Positions 18,944-31,304 of a stretch of 64,000 nt of DNA are shown here, piece after piece (positions within the stretch are counted from its first letter, which is position 1; the number at the start of each line of letters is the position of its first letter). The notes under the pieces are model-generated. The model was not told the DNA's origin. It was given only the letters and a program-made list of their open reading frames with translations, and searched no databases. Source of the DNA: Acidobacteriaceae bacterium (GTDB lineage Bacteria; Acidobacteriota; Terriglobia; Bryobacterales; Bryobacteraceae); NCBI GenBank assembly GCA_019240475.1, contig JAFAYI010000026.1:124001-188000 (forward strand). Reading direction: 5' to 3'. The position numbers and the translations under genes were made by a program.

Positions 18944-19819
18944 TTGCAGATACTATTACGCACGGCAGTAGTAGGCGCCTTGGCGGCCGGTTGCGCGCTC
19001 GCCGACATTACTTTCGATCAAACCGTGAAGTTTACCGGCGGCTCAATGGTTGAGATGATGCGCCGCATGGCGAATAATCCGCTGCTCGGCCGCAAAGGCG
19101 GCGCTCTCGGGGCCGCGTTTCAAGATCAGAACTACACCGTCTATATCAAAGGCTCGAAGATGGCGCGCATCGGTCCGGTGATGTCCAGCGTTATCGATCT
19201 GAACGCCGGCACTATCACGACCATCAACAACCAGCGCCGCACGTATGCGACCCAAACCTTCGACGAGATGCGGGCCCGCATGCAGGAAGCGCAGCAGCGC
19301 ATGAACCACGGTCAAGCTGTGAGCGATCTGCAGTTCGACGTAAAAGTGGATAAGACCGGACAGACCCGCGCCATCGACGGCAAAGACGCCACCGAAACCG
19401 TTCTGACGCTCACCGCGAAATCCGCGGGCGCGAACGGCCAGATGGTAGTCAAGGTCGATTCCTGGCTGGTTGCGCCCGACGCCGCCATGCAGGAAGCGGG
19501 CGATTTCTACAAGAAGCTCTCCCAACAGTTCTCCTATGCATTTGCGGGCGCGCCCGGACTGGGCGCGGCCGGCAGCGGCATCGCGGCAGGCTATCGCGAA
19601 ATGATGAAGCTGGACGGCTATCCCCTGTTAAGTGACATTTCAATCAGTGGCGTAACCACGCCGATGGGGCCGATGGGCGGCGGCGATCCGAATGCTCCAA
19701 TGCTCATCACCGAAACGCAGGCTTCTCATTTCGTAACCGGACCCATCGACGATTCGAAATTCGCCATTCCCGCCGGCTACACCGAAGAGCAGGGTCGCCC
19801 GGGCCCACGCCCTCAATAG
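18944..19819 (+). CDS. Exported protein of unknown function
   Basis: A 291-residue protein with a signal peptide (hydrophobic core TAVVGALAAGCALA, cleavage likely before DITFDQTV). I do not recognise the family with certainty; the mature part, with repeated short beta segments such as YTVYIKGSKMARIG and TITTINNQRRTYATQTFDEM, recalls DUF4412-like periplasmic proteins that carry such a linker-free beta domain. The tail has several Met/Gly/Pro-rich stretches. The start is TTG 18944, six bases after a perfect GGAGG (18933-18937); an upstream in-frame ATG at 18896 would destroy the signal peptide and lacks a binding site. Confidence 0.8.
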   Translation: MQILLRTAVVGALAAGCALADITFDQTVKFTGGSMVEMMRRMANNPLLGRKGGALGAAFQDQNYTVYIKGSKMARIGPVMSSVIDLNAGTITTINNQRRTYATQTFDEMRARMQEAQQRMNHGQAVSDLQFDVKVDKTGQTRAIDGKDATETVLTLTAKSAGANGQMVVKVDSWLVAPDAAMQEAGDFYKKLSQQFSYAFAGAPGLGAAGSGIAAGYREMMKLDGYPLLSDISISGVTTPMGPMGGGDPNAPMLITETQASHFVTGPIDDSKFAIPAGYTEEQGRPGPRPQ

Positions 19820-19836
19820 CGCGCTTTCACCAATAG

Positions 19837-19870
19837 AAAAGCCCGCGCGATCCCATCGGATCGGCGGGCT
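19837..19870 (-). terminator. Rho-independent terminator of rpsU
   Basis: On the minus strand a GC-rich hairpin (arms 19858-19870 and 19840-19853, 13 pairs with one bulged G, four-base loop) is followed by TTTTCTATT. It lies 20 bases beyond the rpsU stop. On the plus strand it has only a weak GTTT tail and may partly stop the upstream exported-protein gene. Confidence 0.8.
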
Positions 19871-19890
19871 GTTTGCAAGCCAGTTTCGCG

Positions 19891-20088
19891 CTACTCGATA
19901 TCCCGCGGACGCTTCTTGCGATTACGCTTTCGTGCGAGCGCTTCCTTGGTGCGGCGCTTTTCGCCCGGCTTCAAGTAGAAGGAGTGACGCTTGATCTCCT
20001 TTACGATATCCTCTTGCTGCACTTTTCGCTTAAAACGGCGCAACGCGCTCTCGAGCGTTTCGCCATCTTGCAGATGAACTTCTGCCAA
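19891..20088 (-). CDS. rpsU: 30S ribosomal protein S21
   Basis: A 65-residue basic protein of the small ribosomal subunit, involved in translation initiation. The family core ESALRRFKRKVQQEDIVKEI and the basic tail KPGEKRRTKEALARKRNRKK are clear. It begins with TTG rather than ATG; the GGTGGTGAG sequence upstream is a modest binding site. It is monocistronic, ends at its own hairpin terminator, and is divergent from modB. Confidence 0.96.
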   Translation of the reverse strand: MAEVHLQDGETLESALRRFKRKVQQEDIVKEIKRHSFYLKPGEKRRTKEALARKRNRKKRPRDIE

Positions 20089-20156
20089 CTAAAAACTCAC
20101 CACCTTCCCTGACTTGGAGACCTATGGCTCTCAAAAAGCTATAGGTGGAAACTCTC

Positions 20157-20209
20157 ATTGTAGCGTGCATTAGGCGTTTGCCGCTCGAATTTGATCCGGA
20201 TGCTACAAT
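20157..20209. promoter_or_regulatory. Divergent -10 boxes between rpsU and modB
   Basis: GCTACAAT occurs in both orientations: on the minus strand at 20157-20164 (box TACAAT, complement of 20157-20162) towards rpsU, and on the plus strand at 20202-20209 (TACAAT 20204-20209) towards modB, 13 bases before its ATG. The rpsU transcript would carry a leader of about 60 bases containing a 9-bp hairpin (20121-20129 with 20137-20145). No clear -35 boxes are seen and no molybdate-responsive (ModE or Moco riboswitch) element is recognised. Confidence 0.35.
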
Positions 20210-20222
20210 CCCTCGGAAGCAG

Positions 20223-20921
20223 ATGGGAGTCGATTGGTTTCCGCTCTGGCTCAGCCTTCGGGTCGCTTGCCTTGCGACATTGTTCGTTCTGACTGTCGGC
20301 ACCCTGCTCGCCTATCTTCTTTCGCACAAAGCCTTCCTCGGGAAAAATTTTATCGATTCGCTGATCACTCTCCCGCTGGTGCTGCCGCCTACCGTGCTCG
20401 GTTACTACCTGCTCGTCCTGGTGGGGCGTGCCTCCCCTCTCGGCCATCTCTATGAAGCGGTGTTCGGCAGCCCTTTAGTATTCACCTGGCAAGCGGCCGT
20501 CGTGGCCGCCTTCCTGCATTCGGCGCCCATTTACATCAAGGCCGCGCGCGCCATTCTGGAAACCGTCGATTACCGGTATGAATGGGCCGCGCACAGCCTG
20601 GGCGCATCCGAATGGCGAACCTTCTGGCGCGTGACACTGCCGCTCGCCTGGCGTGGCCTCAGCTCTCTCGCAACTCTCAGCTTTGCGCGCTCGCTCGGCG
20701 ATTTCGGCGTCACCATTATGGTTGCCGGCAACATTCCAGGCCGCACCCAGACGCTCTCGGTCGCCATCTATGACGCCGTCGAAAGCGGGAACGGCAGGCT
20801 CGCGCGGATCCTTGTCCTGGTAGTTTCCTGCGCGGCTCTGGCGCTGCTATGGCCGGGTGCGCGCCTCTCCGCGCCCAGCGAACGTCTCGCTCGCGGCTCG
20901 CGGACCCATCCTCCTGCTTGA
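20223..20921 (+). CDS. modB: Molybdate ABC transporter permease ModB
   Basis: A 232-residue inner-membrane permease with about five to six hydrophobic segments. The cytoplasmic EAA-type coupling loop reads EWAAHSLGASEWRTFWRVTLP, and the PLVLPPTVLGYYLL segment is characteristic of ModB. ATG 20223 follows GGAAG; a longer frame upstream lacks a hydrophobic start. The ATPase gene follows after two bases. No substrate-binding protein gene (modA) is adjacent. Imported molybdate would feed Mo cofactor synthesis, for example for the xanthine dehydrogenase 18 kb away. Confidence 0.92.
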   Translation: MGVDWFPLWLSLRVACLATLFVLTVGTLLAYLLSHKAFLGKNFIDSLITLPLVLPPTVLGYYLLVLVGRASPLGHLYEAVFGSPLVFTWQAAVVAAFLHSAPIYIKAARAILETVDYRYEWAAHSLGASEWRTFWRVTLPLAWRGLSSLATLSFARSLGDFGVTIMVAGNIPGRTQTLSVAIYDAVESGNGRLARILVLVVSCAALALLWPGARLSAPSERLARGSRTHPPA

Positions 20922-20923
20922 AC

Positions 20924-22027
20924 ATGGCTCAGCAGAATATCGTGGACGCGCGCGTCGTGAAGCGTTTCCCTGCGGCGCGCGATTCACAACCGTTCGAGTT
21001 GAACGTCCACTTTCGCGCCGCGGACGGCGCCACTATCCTCTTCGGCCCAAGCGGCGCCGGCAAGACGCTGCTTCTCAATTGCCTGGCCGGCTTTACGCGC
21101 CCCGATGAAGGCCGCATCCTCCTGCATGACCAACTCCTTTTCGACGCCGCGACCCATATTCATCTGGCGCCGCAGAAGCGACGGTGCGGCTATATCTTTC
21201 AGGACCACGCGCTGTTCCCGCACATGACAGTGCGCGAAAACCTGCGCTTCGCCGCTTCCGCCGCCCCTCGCGAAAAAGGCCGCGCGCTCAACCGGCATCG
21301 ACGCGTGCACGACCTCCTGGACGCCTTCGAGCTCGCCGATCTGGCGGCGCGCAAGCCGGCGCAACTCTCAGGCGGGCAAAAACAACGCGCAGCTCTCGCT
21401 CGCATACTTCTCAGCGAGCCGCGCCTGCTCCTGCTGGACGAGCCCACGCGCGGTCTTGACCTTCGCCTGCGCCGTGCTTTTTATGGCGTCATGCGCGAAA
21501 CCCGTGCGCGCCTCGAGATACCCATCGTCATGGTCACTCACGATCTCGACGAGTGTTTCGAGCTTGCCGATTCCGTTTACCTCCTGGACAACGGCCGCGT
21601 GCTGCAAAGCGGCCCGAGGGAGGCCGTCTTCGCGCGCCCCGCGTCCCTCGATATTGCGCGCTCGCTCGGAATCTACAATCTGCTGCCCGCCACTATCGCT
21701 GCTCTCGATCCCGGCCGGCATACCAGCCGCTTAGCGGTTCTCGGCCAGGAGATAGAAGGACCGTACTTTCCAGGCCACTTTATAGGAGATGCCGGCTTTC
21801 TTTGCGTGCGCCAATCCGAGATCCGCGTCCGGACGGCCGAAACCCGCTCCCATCACAATAGGCTTTCTCTCCGGCTCGAAAATTGGTCCATGTCCTCGAG
21901 CGGCATCCGGCTGCTTTTCGACCACGACGCCGTAGCCACGGTCAGTGAGTCCGAGTTTGAGGCGCTCCGGGGCGAGAACCGTCTGTACCTCGAAATCCCG
22001 CCCTCTGCTGTATACTTCATCGCGTAG
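20924..22027 (+). CDS. modC: Molybdate ABC transporter ATPase ModC
   Basis: A 367-residue ABC ATPase. Walker A GPSGAGKT is at 41-48, the signature LSGGQKQR at about 147-154, Walker B LLLDEPTRGLD at about 167-177, and the His switch in VTHD. The last 100 or so residues form a TOBE/Mop-like molybdate-binding regulatory domain, as usual for ModC, although its sequence is divergent. The order modB-modC without modA is unusual. The ATG at 20924 lies two bases after the modB stop. Confidence 0.92.
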   Translation: MAQQNIVDARVVKRFPAARDSQPFELNVHFRAADGATILFGPSGAGKTLLLNCLAGFTRPDEGRILLHDQLLFDAATHIHLAPQKRRCGYIFQDHALFPHMTVRENLRFAASAAPREKGRALNRHRRVHDLLDAFELADLAARKPAQLSGGQKQRAALARILLSEPRLLLLDEPTRGLDLRLRRAFYGVMRETRARLEIPIVMVTHDLDECFELADSVYLLDNGRVLQSGPREAVFARPASLDIARSLGIYNLLPATIAALDPGRHTSRLAVLGQEIEGPYFPGHFIGDAGFLCVRQSEIRVRTAETRSHHNRLSLRLENWSMSSSGIRLLFDHDAVATVSESEFEALRGENRLYLEIPPSAVYFIA

Positions 22028-22054
22028 AATCAGTTCGCTCGCCTCAGTTCCCGC

Positions 22055-22603
22055 ATGAAGCGTTACTACATCACAGATCGCAAAGCCGTAGGCGGTTTCC
22101 GTCCGCTGTTAGAAGTGATTCGCGACCAGGTGCACCTGGGAGTGGATTACATCCAGATACGCGAAAAGGACCTCACAGCGCGCGAGTTGTTCGAGTTTAC
22201 GCTCGCCGTTCTCGAACTGCGCGGCGGCGATCCCCGCAAGCACCTGCACGCCAAGATACTGCTCAACAGCCGAGCCGACATTGCGTTCGCCACCGGCGCC
22301 GACGGCGTCCACTTACCCGCCGATGCTCCTCGGCAAACCCTGCCCAAACTCATCGTCGCCCGCTCCTGCCACACTCTCGAAGAAGTGCGCCAATGTAGCG
22401 CCGATTTCGTCACCTTTGGACCCGTCTTCGACTCGCCCGGCAAAGGTAAGCCCGTTGGGGTCGAGATTCTGAAGAGCGCCTGCCGGCTCGGCAAGCCGGT
22501 CTTCGCTTTAGGCGGCGTCAACTGGGAGAATGCGGCCGATTGCATGCAGGCGGGCGCCGAAGGCATCGCGGGCATACGCCTGTTCCAAGATCCCGAGATG
22601 TAG
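22055..22603 (+). CDS. Thiamine phosphate synthase / TenI family
   Basis: A 182-residue TIM-barrel protein. The ThiE/TenI pattern is seen as YIQIREKDL (diphosphate and pyrimidine contact), LLNSR, GVHLP, the phosphate-loop serine in TFGPVFDSPGKG, ALGGV and GIAGIRLF. It joins HMP pyrophosphate to thiazole phosphate in ThiE, or aromatises thiazole in TenI; SCH after the fifth strand resembles TenI-like members as well, so I do not fix the symbol. It starts 27 bases after modC on the same strand. No TPP riboswitch is recognised upstream. It is somewhat shorter than typical ThiE (about 210). Confidence 0.85.
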   Translation: MKRYYITDRKAVGGFRPLLEVIRDQVHLGVDYIQIREKDLTARELFEFTLAVLELRGGDPRKHLHAKILLNSRADIAFATGADGVHLPADAPRQTLPKLIVARSCHTLEEVRQCSADFVTFGPVFDSPGKGKPVGVEILKSACRLGKPVFALGGVNWENAADCMQAGAEGIAGIRLFQDPEM

Positions 22604-22656
22604 GTCCCAAACCGTTCCGCCTCTCGCGTGAGAGGTTGAAACCGGGCGTGCTACTT

Positions 22657-23406
22657 ATGAACAAGGACGAAATGCGCAAAGTCGAATCGCGTTTTTTCGC
22701 ACAGAGCTCCGCGGCCGCCGCGCTGTTCGGATTTCTTGCGTTCTGCTCAACCGTCGCCGCTCAGTCTCCACAAACGCAATCCTCGGGAGACTCCGCCGCC
22801 CAGCAGACCACGCCTCCCCGGCCCGGCCAAACTCATGAGCCCGGCGCGCCGCCGCAGGCGCTTCAAATTCCCAACACGGAAACAGCTCCGCCATTTACCG
22901 TCCGCGACAAATTCGATTACCGCGTCGTGCAGAGCTACGGCTTGCGTGGGTTTGCCGGCGCGGCCATCAGTGCCGCCTTCGGTCAAGGACTGGATTCACC
23001 CCATGAGTGGGGCGAAGGCGCCGAAGGCTTTGCGGAGCGGTATGGGTCGGCCTTCGCGGGCAACTTCTCGCGCCAGACGTTTGCCTTTGTGCTCGAATCG
23101 GCGTTTCGCGAGGACCCCCGGTATTTTCCTTCGGAAGATAAGAGCAAGAAAGTTCGGCTGCTTAACGCGCTCAAACAGGTGATCGTCTGCAAAGAGGACA
23201 ACGGCAATGCGTCGTTCGCTTATGCCCGCGTCTTCAGCGATTTCGGCGCGGGGCAGTTTTCCAACCTCTGGCAGCCCAAAAGCACCGGCGGCGTCGGCAA
23301 CGGGATCAAACGCAGCTTTATCGGCCTCGGCGCGGACGCCGCTTATAACCTGATGCAGGAATTCTTTCCCTTTACCCGGCCTATTTCGCTGCGCCATCGT
23401 CACTGA
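22657..23406 (+). CDS. Exported protein of unknown function
   Basis: A 249-residue protein with an N-terminal signal (basic start, hydrophobic AAAALFGFLAFCSTVAAQS), then a Gln/Ser/Pro-rich linker up to about residue 75, then a compact domain of about 170 residues rich in Phe, Gly and Ala (for example YGLRGFAGAAISAAFGQ, FAGNFSRQTFAFVLESAFREDPRY). The style suggests a periplasmic or outer-membrane protein common in acidobacteria, but I do not recognise a named family. ATG 22657 is chosen because it opens directly into the signal peptide. Confidence 0.78.
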   Translation: MNKDEMRKVESRFFAQSSAAAALFGFLAFCSTVAAQSPQTQSSGDSAAQQTTPPRPGQTHEPGAPPQALQIPNTETAPPFTVRDKFDYRVVQSYGLRGFAGAAISAAFGQGLDSPHEWGEGAEGFAERYGSAFAGNFSRQTFAFVLESAFREDPRYFPSEDKSKKVRLLNALKQVIVCKEDNGNASFAYARVFSDFGAGQFSNLWQPKSTGGVGNGIKRSFIGLGADAAYNLMQEFFPFTRPISLRHRH

Positions 23407-23441
23407 GCGGCCCGGGACCTACTAAACCCAGGGTTGCGGCT

Positions 23442-25442
23442 TCATTCCCGCGAAGCTGTGGGAACAGATACTCCATCGCCCAGCAGATATTTCTCGAGAA
23501 ACGCGATCGAAGCGTAAAACTGGAAGTCGGCATTCGCTTTCTTCTGGTATCCGTGGCCCTCGTCCTTCGCCACCATGTACCACACGGGCGTTCCCTGCTT
23601 CTTCAAAGCCGCCGCAATCTGGTCTGATTCGCTGACTGGCACGCGCGGATCGTTGAAGCCTGCCACCACCAGCATCGGCTTGCGGATCTTATCGATGTTG
23701 TTCATCGGCGCGATGCGTTCCAGAAACTCGCGCATCTTGGGATCTCGCTCGTCGCCATATTCGGCCCGGCGCAGGTCTCGGCGATATGCCTCGGTATGTT
23801 CCAGAAACGTCACCAGGTTCGACATGCCCACTACGTCGATAGAACACCGGATTCGCCCGCTGTAGAAAGTAGAAACGGCCAGCGTCATATGGCCGCCGTA
23901 ACTGCCTCCCGTAATCGCAATCCGATCCGCATCCAGATCGGGCCGCGTCGCGATCCAATCCATCAAAGCGTCGATGTCTTTGTAGGTGTCCTCGCGACGA
24001 AATCCATTATCTAGCTTCGAAAACGTCTTCCCGTATCCAAGCGAGCCGCGCACGTTGGGAGTGATAATCGCAATTCCCAGTTCATTCAAAAAGTAGTTGC
24101 TGCGCCCCAGAAAATCGGGCCTCGCCTGTCCCTCGGGGCCCCCGTGAATGCTAATCAAGACGGGACGCTTGCCGCTGAACTTGGCCGGAGGCTTGTATAG
24201 GAACCCTGAAATCGTCTTCCCGTCGAAGCTCTTCCAGCGGACGAGCTCCGCGTCGGCAAACGAATCGGTATTCACCGCGCTCTCGCTGGAGGTCCACCGC
24301 TCCACTTTTCCGGAGTCCACATCCAGCGAATAGCAGTCGTAGGGAGACTTGGCTGAAGTGAACGCAAAGGCCAGGTCGCGATTATTGCGGTGCCAATGGA
24401 CCGGTCCCATGTCGCCCACCGGCAGCTTCGGGGTCGGCAATTCACGGCCGGTCGCGGTATCGAGCAGATGCAGCCGGCTCAATCCGTCCTCATCGGCGAC
24501 GAAAGCTATCTTCTTGCCGTCGTATGACAACGCAAAATCGATGATGTCCCACGGGATGTCTCCACTCATCGACTTGAGCTGCTTCGTCGCTAGATCGAGA
24601 TACACAAGGCGCTCGAATTCTGACCCTCGATCGGTTGCGGTATAAACTCCTTTGCCGTCTTTACTGAACCGCGCATCGCTGTACGCCACCTGCTCGCCTT
24701 TGTCTTGCGGCGTGAGGGCGGTCATTTCGCCCGTGCTCGCGTCCACTACCCACAGATAGCTTTCATTCACCGAAACACCCTGCATCAGCAGAATCTTTCG
24801 ATCGTCCGGAGACCAGTCGAGGGGCTCCCATCCGCCGCCGGAAAGCTGCGCTGCCATATGGTCGGTCGTGCCATCGGCCGGGTTCATGACCCACAGATCG
24901 GTGTCCTGGCCGGTTCGCCGCGTCGATGTATATGCGACCTGATCGCCGCTCGTCGACCAGGGCCCCAGAACGTTCCGCGATTTGCCGTCCGTCAGTAGTG
25001 TGCTTTCGCCGGTTGCAAGATCGTAGCGAAACAGTTGGTACCATTCGCCGCCCCCCGTATCTTTGGAATAAACAATGTAGTCCCCGCCGTTCGGATGAAA
25101 TGTTCCGCTGCGAACAGGTTCGGAGAAGAACGTGAGCTGCTGCCGCGCGCCTCCAGGCATCTTTACCAGGTGAAGCTGAACCGTGTTGCCGAAGCGCGTG
25201 CTGATGAGCATCTCGCGCCGGGTGGGATTCCAATCCACCGGTTGAGCGGAGCGGGCTTCTGTGTAGCGAGCCGCCCTTTCGGCGATACCGGCCGGCAGAT
25301 CCGGCATGCCATTTAGAAGCAGAGACTCCGGTGGCGCAAGGAAAGACGCCTTCGCTGCCTGTTGCGCAAAGCTGGATTGCGCAAGGCAAAGAAACGATGC
25401 GGAAACAGACAACGCGAACGGGGCGAGTGCGCGAGTTTTCAT
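23442..25442 (-). CDS. S9-family prolyl oligopeptidase-type peptidase
   Basis: A 666-residue exported peptidase. A signal peptide (residues 1-26, ending SSFAQ) is followed by a TolB/WD40-like beta-propeller of about 360 residues with repeated strand motifs (for example WSPDDRKILL, LSYDGKKIAFVADEDG), and a C-terminal alpha/beta hydrolase domain. The catalytic triad is visible as Ser in GGSYGGHM, Asp in NDPRVPVSESD and His in DEGHGY. It would trim short proline-containing or other oligopeptides in the periplasm. The gene precedes nothing in the same operon; carB ends 42 bases upstream on the same strand. Confidence 0.93.
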   Translation of the reverse strand: MKTRALAPFALSVSASFLCLAQSSFAQQAAKASFLAPPESLLLNGMPDLPAGIAERAARYTEARSAQPVDWNPTRREMLISTRFGNTVQLHLVKMPGGARQQLTFFSEPVRSGTFHPNGGDYIVYSKDTGGGEWYQLFRYDLATGESTLLTDGKSRNVLGPWSTSGDQVAYTSTRRTGQDTDLWVMNPADGTTDHMAAQLSGGGWEPLDWSPDDRKILLMQGVSVNESYLWVVDASTGEMTALTPQDKGEQVAYSDARFSKDGKGVYTATDRGSEFERLVYLDLATKQLKSMSGDIPWDIIDFALSYDGKKIAFVADEDGLSRLHLLDTATGRELPTPKLPVGDMGPVHWHRNNRDLAFAFTSAKSPYDCYSLDVDSGKVERWTSSESAVNTDSFADAELVRWKSFDGKTISGFLYKPPAKFSGKRPVLISIHGGPEGQARPDFLGRSNYFLNELGIAIITPNVRGSLGYGKTFSKLDNGFRREDTYKDIDALMDWIATRPDLDADRIAITGGSYGGHMTLAVSTFYSGRIRCSIDVVGMSNLVTFLEHTEAYRRDLRRAEYGDERDPKMREFLERIAPMNNIDKIRKPMLVVAGFNDPRVPVSESDQIAAALKKQGTPVWYMVAKDEGHGYQKKANADFQFYASIAFLEKYLLGDGVSVPTASRE

Positions 25443-25484
25443 GAGGGCCTCGCTATACGGTAGCGCAGCCCGCGCCGCTCCGGC

Positions 25485-28724
<3,240 letters not shown>

Positions 28725-28726
28725 CC

Positions 28727-29899
28727 TTACCTGCCTCCGCCGGAGGCGCGCCCCGTTAGCGCCGCATGCCTGCGCTGGTGATCCTTCATCACCGCCGCGA
28801 ATTCGTGAAATAGGTAATGCGAATCGTGCGGTCCCGGCGCCGCTTCCGGATGATACTGCACGCAGAACACCGGCTCGTTGCGGTGCCGCAGCCCCTCTAC
28901 CGTCCCATCGTTCAGATTCACGTGCGTGATCTCGACGTCGCTGTCGCGCAGAGAATCCGGATCGACGCAGAACCCATGATTCTGTGAAGTAATCTCTACC
29001 TTCCCGGTGCCTTTATTGAGCACCGGATGATTCGCGCCGTGATGCCCAAACTTCAGCTTGTAAGTCTTGCCGCCGAATGCCAGCCCCAGAATCTGATGCC
29101 CCAAACAGATCCCGAACACTGGCGTCTTGCCCACCAGCTTTCTCACTTCGCTCGATTGCCGCTCGAGCGGCTCCGGATCGCCCGGCCCATTGGACAGAAA
29201 AACGCCGTCCGGCTTCAGAGCCAATACATCCTCGCTACTCGTTCCGGCGGGTACAACGGTTACGCGAGACCCGATCTGCACCAAGTGCCGCAAGATGTTG
29301 CGCTTGATCCCGTAATCGTAAGCGACCACATGAAACTGCGCCGCCTCCCTGCCCCCCGCCCCATCGGATGCGGAAACCGGCTCGACTCCCTGGGTCCATT
29401 CATAGCTGCGCTCGGTCGTAACGCGCGAGAGTAGATTCTGGCCGGCCATCGATTGTGCGCTCCGCGCCGCTTGAACCAACTCGCCTCGGTCCGCATCGCC
29501 AATTCCGATCACGCCTCGCATCGCGCCGCGTTCGCGTAGATGACGCACCAGCTTACGCGTATCCACATTCGCAATCACCGGTATGCCGTGCTTCGCCAAA
29601 AAATGTTCGGCTTTATCGTCGGCCCGCCAGTTGCTCGCAATGGGCGAAATCTCGCGCGCCACTAAGCCTTCTATGTGAGGAGCGCTCGCCTCGCAATCCG
29701 GCTGGTTCGCTCCGTAATTTCCAATCTGCGGATACGTTAGCACCACGATCTGCCCGCAATACGAAGGGTCCGTAAAGATCTCTTGGTACCCGGTCATAGC
29801 CGTGTTGAACACCACTTCGCCCGTGCGCCGCACAGGCGCACCATAGCTGACCCCCTCGAAGATCGTCCCATCCTCCAGGGCGAGAACTGCTTGCTCCAG
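28727..29899 (-). CDS. carA: Carbamoyl-phosphate synthase, small (glutaminase) subunit
   Basis: A 390-residue subunit that hydrolyses glutamine and delivers ammonia to CarB. The N-terminal domain starts with [13 protein letters not shown]; the class I glutaminase domain has the nucleophile Cys in [10 protein letters not shown] and the His/Glu pair in [11 protein letters not shown] set the start at CTG 29899: AGGAG lies seven bases upstream and the protein then begins as CarA normally does. No ATG or GTG is available; the only other in-frame start is TTG 29950, which adds 17 unconserved residues and has no binding site. That start would extend the gene to 29950. Confidence 0.95.
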   Translation of the reverse strand: MEQAVLALEDGTIFEGVSYGAPVRRTGEVVFNTAMTGYQEIFTDPSYCGQIVVLTYPQIGNYGANQPDCEASAPHIEGLVAREISPIASNWRADDKAEHFLAKHGIPVIANVDTRKLVRHLRERGAMRGVIGIGDADRGELVQAARSAQSMAGQNLLSRVTTERSYEWTQGVEPVSASDGAGGREAAQFHVVAYDYGIKRNILRHLVQIGSRVTVVPAGTSSEDVLALKPDGVFLSNGPGDPEPLERQSSEVRKLVGKTPVFGICLGHQILGLAFGGKTYKLKFGHHGANHPVLNKGTGKVEITSQNHGFCVDPDSLRDSDVEITHVNLNDGTVEGLRHRNEPVFCVQYHPEAAPGPHDSHYLFHEFAAVMKDHQRRHAALTGRASGGGR

Positions 29900-30100
29900 G
29901 TTCTGTCTCCTATTCGAATTGTTGGCGATCGGTTTGCGCGGGATACGCAAGGTGGGCCGATCACTTTATTGAATCATGAGCGTCTGCGAGAAAGCAAAAC
30001 GCCCATTCACCGTCTTGTGCCCATAATTTCACCCCGCCGTAACTCGATCCTGCGTGCCGGTTCAACCCGCACAGCGTCTCACTTCGGCCAGGAGAATATC

Positions 30101-31195
30101 ATGACACCGATTCGCTTTGCTGTATTCGGGCTCTTGCCCATGCTCGCAGTTGGCCTCGCGCAAGCCTCGTCCGTTTATTCGGTTCACGTTTTTGCCACAG
30201 GCTCCGCCGTCGGTGCTACCGGCCCCGATTCGGTAAGCTTTGGCGATAACTCCCTTTGGATCGAATATCAGAACAACGCTGTCTCCACGGGTGGAAGCGG
30301 CTCCAGCACCATCGTTCGTTACTCTCCCTCCGGAACCATCGAACATACTTGGTCCATCGCCGGCAACGTCGACGGCCTGAAGGTAGATCCCAGTACCGGT
30401 CTGGTCTGGGCTCTCCAGAACCAGGACGGCAACTCCGCGCTGACCATCATTAATCCAGCCACTAACGCAACCACCCCATACGCCTACGGCAACTCGTACA
30501 CCAACGTCCCCAATCGCGGCTTCGATGACATTGTCTTTCTCAACGGACAGGTGTTCCTGAGCGAGACAAATCCGGTTTCCGGCGCTGATGGAATCATCGT
30601 CAGGTTGACATCGGGCCTCAACTCGCCGCTACAAATCTCGCCCATTCTCACCTCCACCTACACGGGAACCGACCTCGCCACTGGCGCTCTGAGTTCCACA
30701 ACGATCACCGATCCGGACTCGCTCAAATTGACTCCGTCCGGCGGTCTCGCTTTGACTGGCGAAGCGGATCAGGAGATCACATTCGTTCAACACCCCGGCG
30801 CCGCGAATCAAACCGAAAGCTTCCTTCATCTTCTCGGGACCAACGGCCAGCCGATCAGCGGAGATCCGGATGACACAATCTACCCAACCGCGGCCGGCGG
30901 CTTCTTCTACTTCGCGGACACAGGGGCGAACACGATCTATCAGGTGACGGCTACTGGGCTCGCGCCAGGCTCCGTTTACATTGACGTCGGCGACGAATTT
31001 GGCATCTTGAATACGAGCAACGGCGTCGTGACTCCCATCTTCACCGGCAACAGTCCGCACGGGGCAGATTTCGTCAGTTTTGCGGATTCTGGTGTTCCGG
31101 AACCCGCTTCGGCCGGCTACTTGATAGCGGGTCTCGCGGCGCTGGCCGCCTTGACTCTCTTCCGCACCCGCGGGTCCGCCCCATCGGCTCAGTAA
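30101..31195 (+). CDS. Exported PEP-CTERM protein with NHL/propeller-like repeats
   Basis: A 364-residue surface protein. Signal peptide at residues 1-24 (hydrophobic FGLLPMLAVGLAQASS); the middle is a series of about 45-residue beta-blade-like segments (for example IEHTWSIAGNVDGLKVDPSTG, split as HTWSIAGNV and LKVDPSTG) resembling a propeller. The C-terminus carries VPEPASAGYLIAGLAALAAL followed by a basic end, which is the PEP-CTERM sorting signal recognised by exosortase in exopolysaccharide-producing bacteria. No exosortase is in the window. The ATG is preceded by AGGAG (30090-30094). Confidence 0.88.
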   Translation: MTPIRFAVFGLLPMLAVGLAQASSVYSVHVFATGSAVGATGPDSVSFGDNSLWIEYQNNAVSTGGSGSSTIVRYSPSGTIEHTWSIAGNVDGLKVDPSTGLVWALQNQDGNSALTIINPATNATTPYAYGNSYTNVPNRGFDDIVFLNGQVFLSETNPVSGADGIIVRLTSGLNSPLQISPILTSTYTGTDLATGALSSTTITDPDSLKLTPSGGLALTGEADQEITFVQHPGAANQTESFLHLLGTNGQPISGDPDDTIYPTAAGGFFYFADTGANTIYQVTATGLAPGSVYIDVGDEFGILNTSNGVVTPIFTGNSPHGADFVSFADSGVPEPASAGYLIAGLAALAALTLFRTRGSAPSAQ

Positions 31196-31240
31196 AAAGA
31201 GCTCCCCTCCGCGCATCTGAGCAAGAGCCGCTCCCTGAAT

Positions 31241-31280
31241 AAAACAGGCTCTCCGTTCACCTCGAACGGGAGAGCCTGTT
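31241..31280 (-). terminator. Strong rho-independent terminator of the Gly/Tyr-rich gene
   Basis: A 16-bp stem (31243-31258 with 31264-31280, one bulged G, five-base loop) is followed on the minus strand by TTTTATT. On the plus strand there is no T run, so it serves the minus-strand gene; it may still slow transcripts from the PEP-CTERM gene. Confidence 0.88.
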
Positions 31281-31304
31281 GAAACGAGAAACTCGGATCC
31301 GCGC

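Noticed and set aside
22604..22656. Possible regulatory RNA (TPP or Moco riboswitch) around modC/thiE
   Set aside because: The gaps (27 and 53 bases) are too short and the upstream space of modB shows no riboswitch-like conserved blocks.
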